A stretch of DNA of 64,000 bases from Saccharothrix ecbatanensis (GTDB lineage: Bacteria; Actinomycetota; Actinomycetes; Mycobacteriales; Pseudonocardiaceae): the NCBI RefSeq assembly GCF_014205015.1, contig NZ_JACHMO010000001.1, forward strand, positions 8,680,001 through 8,744,000. Reading direction: 5' to 3'. Below are positions 56,048 through 64,000 of this stretch, piece after piece. Each line of letters begins with the position of its first letter. The first letter of the stretch is position 1. The notes beneath the pieces were generated by a model, which had not been told where the DNA came from, did no database searches, and saw only the letters and a list, made by a program, of their open reading frames with translations. The translations under genes were made by a program, and so were the position numbers.

Positions 56048-56065
56048 GAAGTCCAGGCTACCGGA

Positions 56066-56086
56066 GGTAACTTACTTGAAGTAACC
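56066..56086. promoter_or_regulatory. probable TetR operator in the tetR/BVMO divergent promoter
   Basis: A 21-base imperfect palindrome with arms GGTAACTT and AAGTAACC (one mismatch) spans 56066-56086, between the starts at 56047 and 56124. An AT-rich island in GC-rich DNA. Confidence 0.7.
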
Positions 56087-56123
56087 TACTGGGGAGTACC
56101 TAGCCAGGACACGGAGGACGGGC

Positions 56124-57611
56124 ATGCACCGAGAGGTCGAAGTCCTGATCGTCGGCACGGGCTTCTCCGGCCTGGGCATGGCGATCGAGCTGAAACGCGC
56201 GGGCCGGCGGGACTTCGTCCTGCTGGAGAAGGCGGGCGACCTCGGTGGCACGTGGCGCGACAACTCGTACCCCGGCTGCGCCTGTGACGTCCCGTCGCAC
56301 ATGTACTCGTTCTCGTTCGAGCTGAACCCGCGCTGGTCGCGGATGTTCGCCCGGCAGCCGGAGATCTGGGACTACCTCAAGCGCGTCGCGGAGAAGTACG
56401 GGCTGCGCGAGCACATCCGGTTCAACAGCGAGGTCAGCAGCGCGCGCTGGGACGAGGACGACAAGGTCTGGCAGGTCACCACGGGGAACGGCGACACGTA
56501 CACCGCGAAGTCGGTCGTGGCGGGCATCGGCGCGTTGCACATCCCGAACGTTCCGGCGCTGCCGGGGATCGACGCGTTCCGTGGCAAGACGTTCCACTCC
56601 GCGCAGTGGGACCACGACTACGACCTCAAGGGCAAGCGGGTCGCCGTGGTCGGCACCGGGGCGTCCGCGATCCAGTTCGTGCCGCGCATCGCCGACGACG
56701 TCGAGAGCCTCACGCTGTTCCAGCGGACGCCGCCGTGGATCATGCCCAAGATCGACCGTGCCATCAACACGTGGGAGCAGAGGCTCTTCCGCGCGTTGCC
56801 GTTCACCCAACGGCTGTACCGGAACTTCGTCTACTGGACGCGGGAGTCGAGCGCGCTCGGCTTCGCGGTGAACCCGAAGATCATGGAGTTCGCGCAGAAC
56901 ATCGCGCGGCGGCACATGCGTCGTCAGGTGCCGGACGAGGCGTTGCGGGCCAAGCTGACGCCGGACTACACCATGGGCTGCAAGCGGGTGCTGATCAGCA
57001 ATGACTACTACCCGGCGTTGGCCAAGCCGAACGTGGACCTGGTGACCGACGGCATCGCCGAGGTGCGGGCGAACAGCGTGGTGGACCGTGCGGGCGTCGA
57101 GCACGAGGTCGACGTGATCATCTACGGCACCGGTTTCCACGTGGTCGACTCGTACGACTACCTGGACGTCACCGGCAAGGGTGGCGTCGACCTGGCCAAG
57201 CAGTGGCGGGAGAAGGGCATCGAGACCTATTACGGGATCACCGTCTCGGGCTTCCCGAACTTCTTCTTCCTGCTCGGCCCGAACACCGGTCTGGGGCACA
57301 ACTCGGTGGTGTTCATGATCGAGTCGCAGATCCGGTACGTCCGCCAGTGCCTGGAGTTGCTGGACCGGCACGAGGCCGACGAGCTGGACGTGCGGCCCGA
57401 GGTCCAGGCCCGGTTCAACCGCGAGTTGCAGCGCAAGCTGACCAAGGGTGTGTGGACCGAGGGCGGCTGCAAGAGCTGGTACCTGGACGCGCAGGGCATC
57501 AACCGGACGGTGTGGCCAGGCTTCACGTGGCGCTACTGGATGCGCACGAAGACCGTCCGTGCCGAGGACTACACGCTCACCCGAGCCCGTCGCACCCGCG
57601 TCCCAGCCTGA
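56124..57611 (+). CDS. Baeyer-Villiger-type flavin monooxygenase
   Basis: 495 residues, ATG 56124 after GGAGG. FAD fold VLIVGTGFSGLGMAIEL (8-24), the BVMO fingerprint FRGKTFHSAQWD (FxGxxxHxxxW), a second Rossmann VAVVGTGASAIQFVP and conserved GTWRDNSYPGCACDVPSH. Such enzymes oxidise ketones to esters or lactones with NADPH and O2. The nearest character is the 4-hydroxyacetophenone/cyclohexanone group. Controlled presumably by the divergent TetR. Confidence 0.92.
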   Translation: MHREVEVLIVGTGFSGLGMAIELKRAGRRDFVLLEKAGDLGGTWRDNSYPGCACDVPSHMYSFSFELNPRWSRMFARQPEIWDYLKRVAEKYGLREHIRFNSEVSSARWDEDDKVWQVTTGNGDTYTAKSVVAGIGALHIPNVPALPGIDAFRGKTFHSAQWDHDYDLKGKRVAVVGTGASAIQFVPRIADDVESLTLFQRTPPWIMPKIDRAINTWEQRLFRALPFTQRLYRNFVYWTRESSALGFAVNPKIMEFAQNIARRHMRRQVPDEALRAKLTPDYTMGCKRVLISNDYYPALAKPNVDLVTDGIAEVRANSVVDRAGVEHEVDVIIYGTGFHVVDSYDYLDVTGKGGVDLAKQWREKGIETYYGITVSGFPNFFFLLGPNTGLGHNSVVFMIESQIRYVRQCLELLDRHEADELDVRPEVQARFNRELQRKLTKGVWTEGGCKSWYLDAQGINRTVWPGFTWRYWMRTKTVRAEDYTLTRARRTRVPA

Positions 57612-57616
57612 CCTGA

Positions 57617-57738
57617 GCGTTGAATTCGGGGGTCCTGAGTGTTCGACACGCGGGCGCTGAACGTTCGACTCGCGCGCGAGTCGAACACTCGGGTACCGCG
57701 AGTCGAACGCTCAGGACCGGTGAATTCAACGCTCAGGA
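57617..57738. repeat. 22-bp phased palindromic array, locus E: 3 inverted units facing 3 direct units
   Basis: Inverted heads at 57622, 57644 and 57666, then direct heads at 57678, 57700 and 57722, each set exactly 22 bp apart. The centre 57663-57686 is a perfect 24-bp palindrome (starts GTTCGACTCGCG). Between convergent BVMO and gatD genes. Confidence 0.95.
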
Positions 57739-57745
57739 CGGTGGG

Positions 57746-58462
57746 CTAGACGGGGACGCCGGCGGCCTTGGCACGTTCGGCGCGCAGGCGGGTCACGTCG
57801 GGCAGGTCGAGCGGGGCCGGCTTGGCGCCGGTGGCCCATTCGATCAGCAGGTCGGCGATCTGCGGGTTGCGCGGCAGGACGGGGCCGTGCAGGTAGGTGC
57901 ACAGGATCCGGCCCTGGACGGCGCCCTCGACCGAGCCGTCGTTGCCGGTGCCGACCTTGACGTGTGCCAGGGGACGAGCCGAAGGGCCGAGGACGGTGCG
58001 GCCCTGGTGGTTCTCGAACCCGGTCAGCAGGCCCTCGAACAGGCCGTCGGCCGGGGTCGCGATGACCTCGCCGATGGCCCGGCTGCCGCCCGCGTGCGAC
58101 GTGGAGTCGATCAGCCCGAGACCGGGGTGGGTCACCTGGTCGGCCCGGGTGAACGACTCGCCGAAGATCTGGATCCCGGCGCACACACCGAGGATCACCG
58201 CACCGCGAGCCGCCGCGTGCTGCATCCCCGGGTGCTCCCGCAGGTGCCGCACGGCCAACGTCTGCGCGGTGTCCTCGCCGCCGCCGACGACGTAGATGTC
58301 GCACGAGTTCGGCACCGGCTCGCCGAACTTCACGCTGACGATCTCGGCCGGGATGCCCCGCCACGTCATCCGCTTCTCCAGCACCACCGCGTTGCCGAAG
58401 TCGCCGTACGTGCCCAGAAGGTCGGGCAGGACGAGTGCGATCTGGACCTTGCTCGTGCTCAC
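57746..58462 (-). CDS. gatD: GatD glutamine amidotransferase subunit of lipid II amidation
   Basis: 238 residues, CobB/CobQ-like class I amidotransferase. Catalytic C94 in ILGVCAGIQIFGE and His in TYLHGPVLPRNP. Works with MurT to amidate the alpha-carboxyl of D-glutamate in lipid II. The start overlaps the murT stop by 4 bases. Same pair as Rv3712-Rv3713. Confidence 0.93.
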   Translation of the reverse strand: MSTSKVQIALVLPDLLGTYGDFGNAVVLEKRMTWRGIPAEIVSVKFGEPVPNSCDIYVVGGGEDTAQTLAVRHLREHPGMQHAAARGAVILGVCAGIQIFGESFTRADQVTHPGLGLIDSTSHAGGSRAIGEVIATPADGLFEGLLTGFENHQGRTVLGPSARPLAHVKVGTGNDGSVEGAVQGRILCTYLHGPVLPRNPQIADLLIEWATGAKPAPLDLPDVTRLRAERAKAAGVPV

Positions 58463-59727
58463 TGGGCGGCCCTCGCGTTCAGGTCGCGGAACGCGGTGTA
58501 GTTCGCGATCACCTCGACCGGACCGGGCGGCATGGCGTCGATCGCCAGCAACGGGTCCGGCACGATCGTGTGCTCGACCTCCGCGTACGTCAGCCGCACC
58601 GCGAGGTCCGTCGCACGCTCACCGGACGCGATCACCTGCCGGCCGCGCATCCGCTCGAACGGCACGTCCCACAGCCAGGACAGGTCCCGCCCGTCGGCCT
58701 CGTGCGCGTTGATCACCAGCACCGCCGGGTGGTCGGCCTCCCGCACCACGGTCAACGTCTCGCTCCACCCCGCCGGGTTCTTCGACAGCAGCAACCGGGC
58801 CCGGTGCCCGGAACGCTGGATCGTCCGGTACCGGCCGGCCACGTTGGACACACCGCGCAACCGCTGCACGGCCTCCTCCACGGGCACGCCCAGCGCCGCC
58901 GCGGCGGCCGTCGCCATCACCGCGTTCGCCTGGTTGAACTTGCCCGGCAGCCGGAGCGACAGCTCGATCTTCACGCCGTTCGGCGCGACCAGGTGCCCGT
59001 CGCCGGTCACCCAGTGGGGCCGCGGCCGGGCCAGGTCGCACCCGGTGCAGCGCCAGTGCTCGGCGCCCTCCCACCGGATCGGGTCACCGCAGCGCGGGCA
59101 CGAGGCGGCGTCGTTGTGCCAGCCCGTCCCGGTCGCCACCCAGACCACGTTCGCCGAGTCGCGCGCCGCCGACGTCACCATGATGTCGTCGCAGTTCGCC
59201 ACCACGACACCGGTCACGGACGACAGCGCCGTGCGCAGCGACTTCTCGATGGTGCGCACCTCGCCGACCCGGTCGAGCTGGTCGCGGCTGAGGTTGAGCA
59301 GCACCGCCACGGCCGGCGACGCGGCACGCACGACCTCGGGGAAGTACCCCTCGTCCACCTCCAGCACCGCGTACGGCGCGTCGGGCTGCTTGGACAGCGC
59401 GGTCACGTGCCCGTCGGGCATGTTCGCGCCGCCGTGGTTGGTCGCGACCTCACCCAGGAACGACATCGCCCGGCTGAGCATCATCGTGCTGGTGGTCTTG
59501 CCGTTGGTCCCGGTCACGAGCGCGACCGAGCGACCGGACGTCAAGTGCGCCAACGCCTGCGGGTCGAGCCGCAGCGCGACCCGGCCGCCGATCATGCCGC
59601 CGGCGCCCAGACCCATCTTCTGCGACAGCTTGGAACTCATGTTGCCCAGTCGCACGGCCGCCGCGGTGCGCAGCGGCAAGCGGGCTGGGTCTGCACCTGG
59701 AGTGTTCGGCAAGCGGACTTCCTGCAT
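58459..59727 (-). CDS. murT: MurT, Mur-ligase-like subunit of lipid II isoglutaminyl synthase
   Basis: 422 residues. ATP loop GTNGKTT at 73-79, Mur-ligase centre and C-terminal domains (LPGKFNQANAVMATAAA, VAGRYRTIQ). The zinc ribbon of MurT is present with two CxxC pairs, CPRCGDPIRWEG and WRCTGC. Activates the glutamate carboxyl using ATP, and GatD supplies ammonia. Upstream 26 bases is an HTH gene. Confidence 0.94.
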   Translation of the reverse strand: MQEVRLPNTPGADPARLPLRTAAAVRLGNMSSKLSQKMGLGAGGMIGGRVALRLDPQALAHLTSGRSVALVTGTNGKTTSTMMLSRAMSFLGEVATNHGGANMPDGHVTALSKQPDAPYAVLEVDEGYFPEVVRAASPAVAVLLNLSRDQLDRVGEVRTIEKSLRTALSSVTGVVVANCDDIMVTSAARDSANVVWVATGTGWHNDAASCPRCGDPIRWEGAEHWRCTGCDLARPRPHWVTGDGHLVAPNGVKIELSLRLPGKFNQANAVMATAAAAALGVPVEEAVQRLRGVSNVAGRYRTIQRSGHRARLLLSKNPAGWSETLTVVREADHPAVLVINAHEADGRDLSWLWDVPFERMRGRQVIASGERATDLAVRLTYAEVEHTIVPDPLLAIDAMPPGPVEVIANYTAFRDLNARAAQ

Positions 59728-59753
59728 CGCTCAGGGGAGGGGGAACCCCGATG

Positions 59754-60242
59754 CTACCGGGGTCGGTGGTCGGCCAACTCCCGCAGGGTCCTGATCAGTT
59801 CCACTGTGCTGAGCTGGCACAACTGCGCCATGTACTCCAACGCGGGCAGGTCGAGGTGCACCTCGGGCGCCTGGCCCGGCACGAGGTGCGCGAGCCTGCC
59901 CTGCGCCCAGCGGCGCAGCGGCATCAGCTGCGGGCGCGCGTCGGCGACGACCGTGGCCAGGTCGACGGACAGGTGCCCGGCGGGCGCCTCCCCGAACACG
60001 CGTTCGTGCACACGGGCGAGGACCTGGTGCGCGGGCACGCCCAGCGCTACGCAGATCTCCACCAACCTGATCACCGAGCACTGGCGGGTGCCCAGTTCGT
60101 ACGTGGCCAGAGTTTGCAGCGAGATTTCGCTTTGCAGCCTGCGGTTGAGCTCCTTGCGGGTCCATCCGCGCTGCTTGCGAAGGCTGCGGAGCTCATCACC
60201 GAGCACGCGTTGGTACGCCGCTGTGTCGATCTGCACCGTCAA
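59754..60242 (-). CDS. HTH_XRE-family transcriptional regulator
   Basis: 162 residues. Cro/lambda HTH at about 12-75: YQRVLGDELRSLRKQRGWTRKELNRRLQ, ISLQTLATYELGTRQCSVIRLVEICVALGVPAHQVL. C-terminal helical region of about 75 residues without a known ligand domain. Upstream of the murT-gatD operon and may regulate it or itself. A 15-bp palindrome lies 91 bases before its start. Confidence 0.88.
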   Translation of the reverse strand: MTVQIDTAAYQRVLGDELRSLRKQRGWTRKELNRRLQSEISLQTLATYELGTRQCSVIRLVEICVALGVPAHQVLARVHERVFGEAPAGHLSVDLATVVADARPQLMPLRRWAQGRLAHLVPGQAPEVHLDLPALEYMAQLCQLSTVELIRTLRELADHRPR

Positions 60243-60332
60243 GTCCTCCAGTCCGCCGGGGCCCCGACAGACCCCACGCAGATGGAAATGGCGACATGAC
60301 GATTGCTTACGCGACTTGTCCGAATTATCGCC

Positions 60333-60347
60333 CGATTAGGCTAATCG
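60333..60347. promoter_or_regulatory. palindrome upstream of the HTH gene
   Basis: CGATTAG-G-CTAATCG, perfect 7-bp arms around one base, in a locally AT-rich stretch between the sanA-like gene end and the HTH gene. Fits an autoregulatory operator. A terminator role for the sanA-like gene is possible but the stem is weak. Confidence 0.55.
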
Positions 60348-60368
60348 ACTAGTACTCACAGTAGAGTT

Positions 60369-61037
60369 TCAGCGCTCCAAGGCGCTGGTCACGCCGGTTT
60401 CGCGCGGTCCGAGGAAGCGCGGTTCGGGCTTGGCCACGAGCCCGTCCCACATCGCCTTGGCCGCCGCGGCGGTCTCCCGGAAGTGCCCGTAGGCGGTCGT
60501 CGTCGCCCACTGCCGGGACGTGTCGTGCCCCACGCCGAACGCCTCGATGCCCGCCGAACGGCACAGCGCCACCGCGCGCGGCAGGTGGAACTCCTGGGTC
60601 ACCACGGTCGCCCGCTCCACCCCGAAGATCCGCTTGGCGCGCGTGCACGAGTCCCACGTGTCCAGGCCCGCGTAGTCGGCGACCACGAGCTCCTCGGGCA
60701 CGCCCTTGTCGATCAGGTACGTCCGCATCGCGCTCGGCTCGTCGTACCCGGTCCGGCTGTTGTCGCCGCTGACCAGGAGCACCTCGACCTTGCCCCGCCG
60801 GTACAGGTCGGCGGCCACGTCCAGCCGTCCGGCCAGGAACGCCGTCGGCGTGCCCGCGCTGGTCAGGCCCGCGCCGAGCACGAGCCCCACCGGCGCGTCC
60901 GGCACGTCGGCCGCCGTGTGCCGGTATGCCGCGCTGCTCGTCTGCACCCACACCCACGGCGTGGCCGCGAGCACGGCCAGCAGCCCGAGCGCGATCAGCA
61001 CCCGCTTCCAGCGCAACCGCCTGAAGAAATCCCCCAC
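60369..61037 (-). CDS. SanA/YdcF-like (DUF218) envelope protein
   Basis: 222 residues from GTG 61037 after AGGGGGG. One N-terminal membrane helix (about 11-32) and a DUF218 domain with VGLVLGAGLTSAGTPTAFLAGRLD, VLLVSGDNSRTGYDEPSAMRTYL-type block and VVTQEFHLPRAVALC. The E. coli family member SanA helps keep the envelope barrier. Gene lies 23 bases after an LCP ligase gene on the same strand, both probably in cell-wall assembly. Confidence 0.88.
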   Translation of the reverse strand: MGDFFRRLRWKRVLIALGLLAVLAATPWVWVQTSSAAYRHTAADVPDAPVGLVLGAGLTSAGTPTAFLAGRLDVAADLYRRGKVEVLLVSGDNSRTGYDEPSAMRTYLIDKGVPEELVVADYAGLDTWDSCTRAKRIFGVERATVVTQEFHLPRAVALCRSAGIEAFGVGHDTSRQWATTTAYGHFRETAAAAKAMWDGLVAKPEPRFLGPRETGVTSALER

Positions 61038-61060
61038 GAGCGTTCCCCCCCTGAACTCGG

Positions 61061-62926
61061 TCAGTTGACGCAGCGGACCCCGTCCGCGGTGATCGGCGGC
61101 TGGCTCGGCGTCGTCGTGTCCGGCTGCTGCTGCCGCGCTCCGTCCAGGCCCACCAGCGGTGCGCCCGCGAGGCTCTGCCGGCCCGGACCGGAGTAGTCGC
61201 CGCCAACGAACACGCGGACGTGGCCGGCCGGGACCTTGGCGTCCTCCTCCAGGTCGAGCCCGCCGCCCAGGGCCTCCACCACGGCCTCCGCGGCCGCCTC
61301 GCCGCCCACCCCGTAACGGACCACGGACGTGTCCATGAACTGGGCGTTGTCGGTGCCGCCGTCGCCGAACTTCTTGGCCACGAGCGATTCGAGCACCCGG
61401 CCCGCGAGCCCTGGCGCGCCGGACGCGTTGCGCACCTCGACGGTCACCGTGGCGTTGTCGATGGCGGGGGCGGTGCTGGTCGGCGCGTTCGGGTCGGCGT
61501 TGAGGTTCTTGATGAACTTCTTCACCTCGCGCTCGTTCACCTCGACCGCCAGGCCGTCCTCGGGCGTCTGCAGTTCCGGGTTGCCGGTCGGGATCGTCTC
61601 GAACTTGAGGCTGCCGCCGGTCAGGTCCTTCATCTGGGTGGCGAACCGGAGCACGTCCCAGTCCTTGTCCAGCACGATCGACTTGCTCAGCGCGTCGATC
61701 AGGGAGCTGAGCTTGCCGGGGTCGGACAGCGTGCCGGCGGACAGGATCTGCTTGGCCAGGCCCGCCATGAAGACCTGCTGGCGGACGATGCGGTCGAGGT
61801 CGCCGCGCAGCAGCCCGTACCGCTGCCGGACGAACGCGAGCGCCTCGCGGCCCTGGATCCGCTGCGGACCGGCGGCGAAGTTCGCGCCCGACATGTGGTC
61901 GCGGGTGGCCTGGTTGAGGCACACGTCCACGCCGCCGACGGCCTTGGTGATCTCGTAGAACCCGACCAGGTTGATCTCGGCGTAGTGGTCGATGGTGACG
62001 CCGGTCAGCCCTTCGATGGTGCCGATGAGGTTCTTGGCGCCCTTCTGCCGCGACTGGACCTCCAGCTGCTGCGGGTCGGAGACGCCCGAGCGCTCCAGTT
62101 CGGCGATCGCGTCGTTCTTGCCGTACCCGTAGGCCGAGTTGATCTTGTGTCGGCCGTAGCCGCCGGCGATCTGCACGTACGCGTCACGTGGGAACGACAC
62201 CGCGACCGCGTTGCCGCCGTCGTTCGGCACGTGCATGAGGATCAGCGTGTCGGTGTTCAGGCCGCCGGACGACTCGTCGCCCGCGTGCAGCTCGTTCAGG
62301 ATCTCCTGGGGCAGCGGGTTGCCCTTGGAGTCGGTGCGGCTGTCCATGCCGACCATGAGGATGTCGACCGAGCCGTCCGCGGGCTTCTCGCCCCCGCCCG
62401 CGTCGCTGATCACGTCGGTGGTGGAGATGTCGCTGATCAGCGACTGGTAGTTCGCCCAGGCGTAGCCGGTGGCCAGCAGCACCACGACCGACAGGAACGC
62501 GAGGAGCGTGCGGCCGACCGCGGAACCGCCGCTCGACGCGCGCGCGGGCGGACGTCGGCGCGGTGGGCCGCCGGCGGGCGGACGTGGCCGCTGACCGGTG
62601 GTGGCCGGCCTGGCGCGGGCGGAGGGCTCGCTGCCTGCCCGCGCACGTTCACCCGGACGCGGCACGCCAGACCTGGGTTCGCCCGCCCTGGGACGTTCGG
62701 ACACGGGCGGGTTCGCCCGATCAGACGAAGGCCGAGTGGGCCGTCCACCGGGCGTGCGTGCTCGCTCACCGGTCGGCCGACGCGGCGGATCGGGTAGCTC
62801 ACTGGGGTCCGGGCGCCGCGGCGGTTGTCGGTCGCGCGGCGGTTGACCTGCGGAAGGACTCCTCGGAGGAACAGGTCGCCTGCGGAACCCGTCGGGTTCG
62901 CCTGGCCTCGGCGGCCGGTTGTCCAC
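61061..62926 (-). CDS. LytR-CpsA-Psr (LCP) phosphotransferase with LytR_C domain
   Basis: 621 residues from GTG 62926, seven bases after AGGAGG. A cytoplasmic N-terminal tail of about 135 residues, Pro/Arg-rich, one membrane helix (about 137-163), the LCP domain (VDILMVGMDSRTDSKG, GLNTDTLILMHV, SFPRDAYVQIAG, RQRYGLLRGDLDRIVRQQVFMAGL-type block with conserved Arg and Asp residues) and a LytR_C domain (about 470-570). LCP enzymes attach glycopolymers to peptidoglycan. It faces the glyQ gene with 175 bases between. Confidence 0.92.
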   Translation of the reverse strand: MDNRPPRPGEPDGFRRRPVPPRSPSAGQPPRDRQPPRRPDPSELPDPPRRPTGERARTPGGRPTRPSSDRANPPVSERPRAGEPRSGVPRPGERARAGSEPSARARPATTGQRPRPPAGGPPRRRPPARASSGGSAVGRTLLAFLSVVVLLATGYAWANYQSLISDISTTDVISDAGGGEKPADGSVDILMVGMDSRTDSKGNPLPQEILNELHAGDESSGGLNTDTLILMHVPNDGGNAVAVSFPRDAYVQIAGGYGRHKINSAYGYGKNDAIAELERSGVSDPQQLEVQSRQKGAKNLIGTIEGLTGVTIDHYAEINLVGFYEITKAVGGVDVCLNQATRDHMSGANFAAGPQRIQGREALAFVRQRYGLLRGDLDRIVRQQVFMAGLAKQILSAGTLSDPGKLSSLIDALSKSIVLDKDWDVLRFATQMKDLTGGSLKFETIPTGNPELQTPEDGLAVEVNEREVKKFIKNLNADPNAPTSTAPAIDNATVTVEVRNASGAPGLAGRVLESLVAKKFGDGGTDNAQFMDTSVVRYGVGGEAAAEAVVEALGGGLDLEEDAKVPAGHVRVFVGGDYSGPGRQSLAGAPLVGLDGARQQQPDTTTPSQPPITADGVRCVN

Positions 62927-63101
62927 TCCCACTCCTCCTATGTACCCAGGTTCATCCCATTGGACGCACGAGGGGTCGCCTGGGTTGCCAACAGCGTGGC
63001 ACAGCACTGTGCGCCAGGCCGTGATACCGGGTGGGGGCGCGGCTGACCAGGTCGGTTACCCGATTGTGAGATCGGCTCCACCGCGTTCGTAGACTGCCAC
63101 C

Positions 63102-64000
<899 letters not shown>

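Noticed and set aside
62927..63101. Glycine T-box leader before glyQ
   Set aside because: The T-box core sequence and a terminator/antiterminator pair are not visible, and the leader is short.

Overview
The window is 64 kb of very GC-rich actinomycete chromosome. Many starts are GTG, genes often overlap by 4 bases, and strong AGGAGG-type ribosome sites are common. Two stretches reproduce gene orders known from Mycobacterium tuberculosis: ctaD-serB, and a pncB / clpS / DUF2017 / P1-peptidase / mec-cysO-cysM / rhomboid-murI-MBL / rph-rdgB run (the Rv1328-Rv1341 region). Tat and LAXTG surface proteins, a GatD-MurT pair and an exosortase-P locus fit a filamentous, mycolate-free order. A Pseudonocardiales genus such as Saccharothrix, Lentzea or Actinosynnema is my inference, not something the sequence proves. 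No phage, IS element or CRISPR array was seen.

Layout. 1-7.1 kb: the 3' end of a LuxR-type regulator, a Tat-exported protein, a small membrane protein, a two-gene operon of an HTH regulator and a GT-A glycosyltransferase preceded by a cluster of repeated operator-like sites, and an NB-ARC/TPR regulator. 7.3-11.3 kb: a five-gene methionine-salvage operon headed by a DszC-like flavin monooxygenase. 11.2-14.6 kb: HD protein, two-component pair, phosphotransferase. 14.7-16.4 kb: two tandem LAXTG surface proteins. 16.6-24.5 kb: ctaD, serB, a PTH2 protein, phospholipase D, DinG-like helicase and bioY. 25-30.2 kb: exosortase P locus (membrane GT2, XrtP, anchor-P substrate, a 55-residue LAATG mini-protein, a WecB-like epimerase, a second secreted protein). 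30.3-45.6 kb: NAD salvage (pncA, pncB), ClpS, the CysO cysteine-synthesis system, MurI, RNase PH and RdgB. This run is interrupted between cysM and the rhomboid gene by an esterase-CBM2, an extra MBL protein and an SMP-30 protein. 45.6-57.6 kb: lipoprotein, flavoenzymes, a NarL-type two-component system, DedA, three TetR regulators with visible operators, a CobW GTPase, an odd tRNA and a third LAXTG protein. 57.7-64 kb: cell-wall genes (gatD-murT, sanA-like, LCP ligase) and the start of a bacterial-type GlyRS alpha subunit.

The most unusual signal is a family of intergenic arrays at six places between 30.2 and 57.8 kb. They are built from about 30 units spaced exactly 22 bp apart. Many units are imperfect 16-bp dyads of the form GTCCT-N6-AGGAC or GTTC-N8-GAAC. 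Four of the six lie between convergent genes, and two contain large inverted arrays. The same ordered four-unit block recurs at three loci. Other notable points are a class-I tRNA body carrying the UAG (Leu) anticodon, a P1-peptidase homolog missing its central segment, and operators that overlap both start codons of a divergent tetR/SRPBCC pair.
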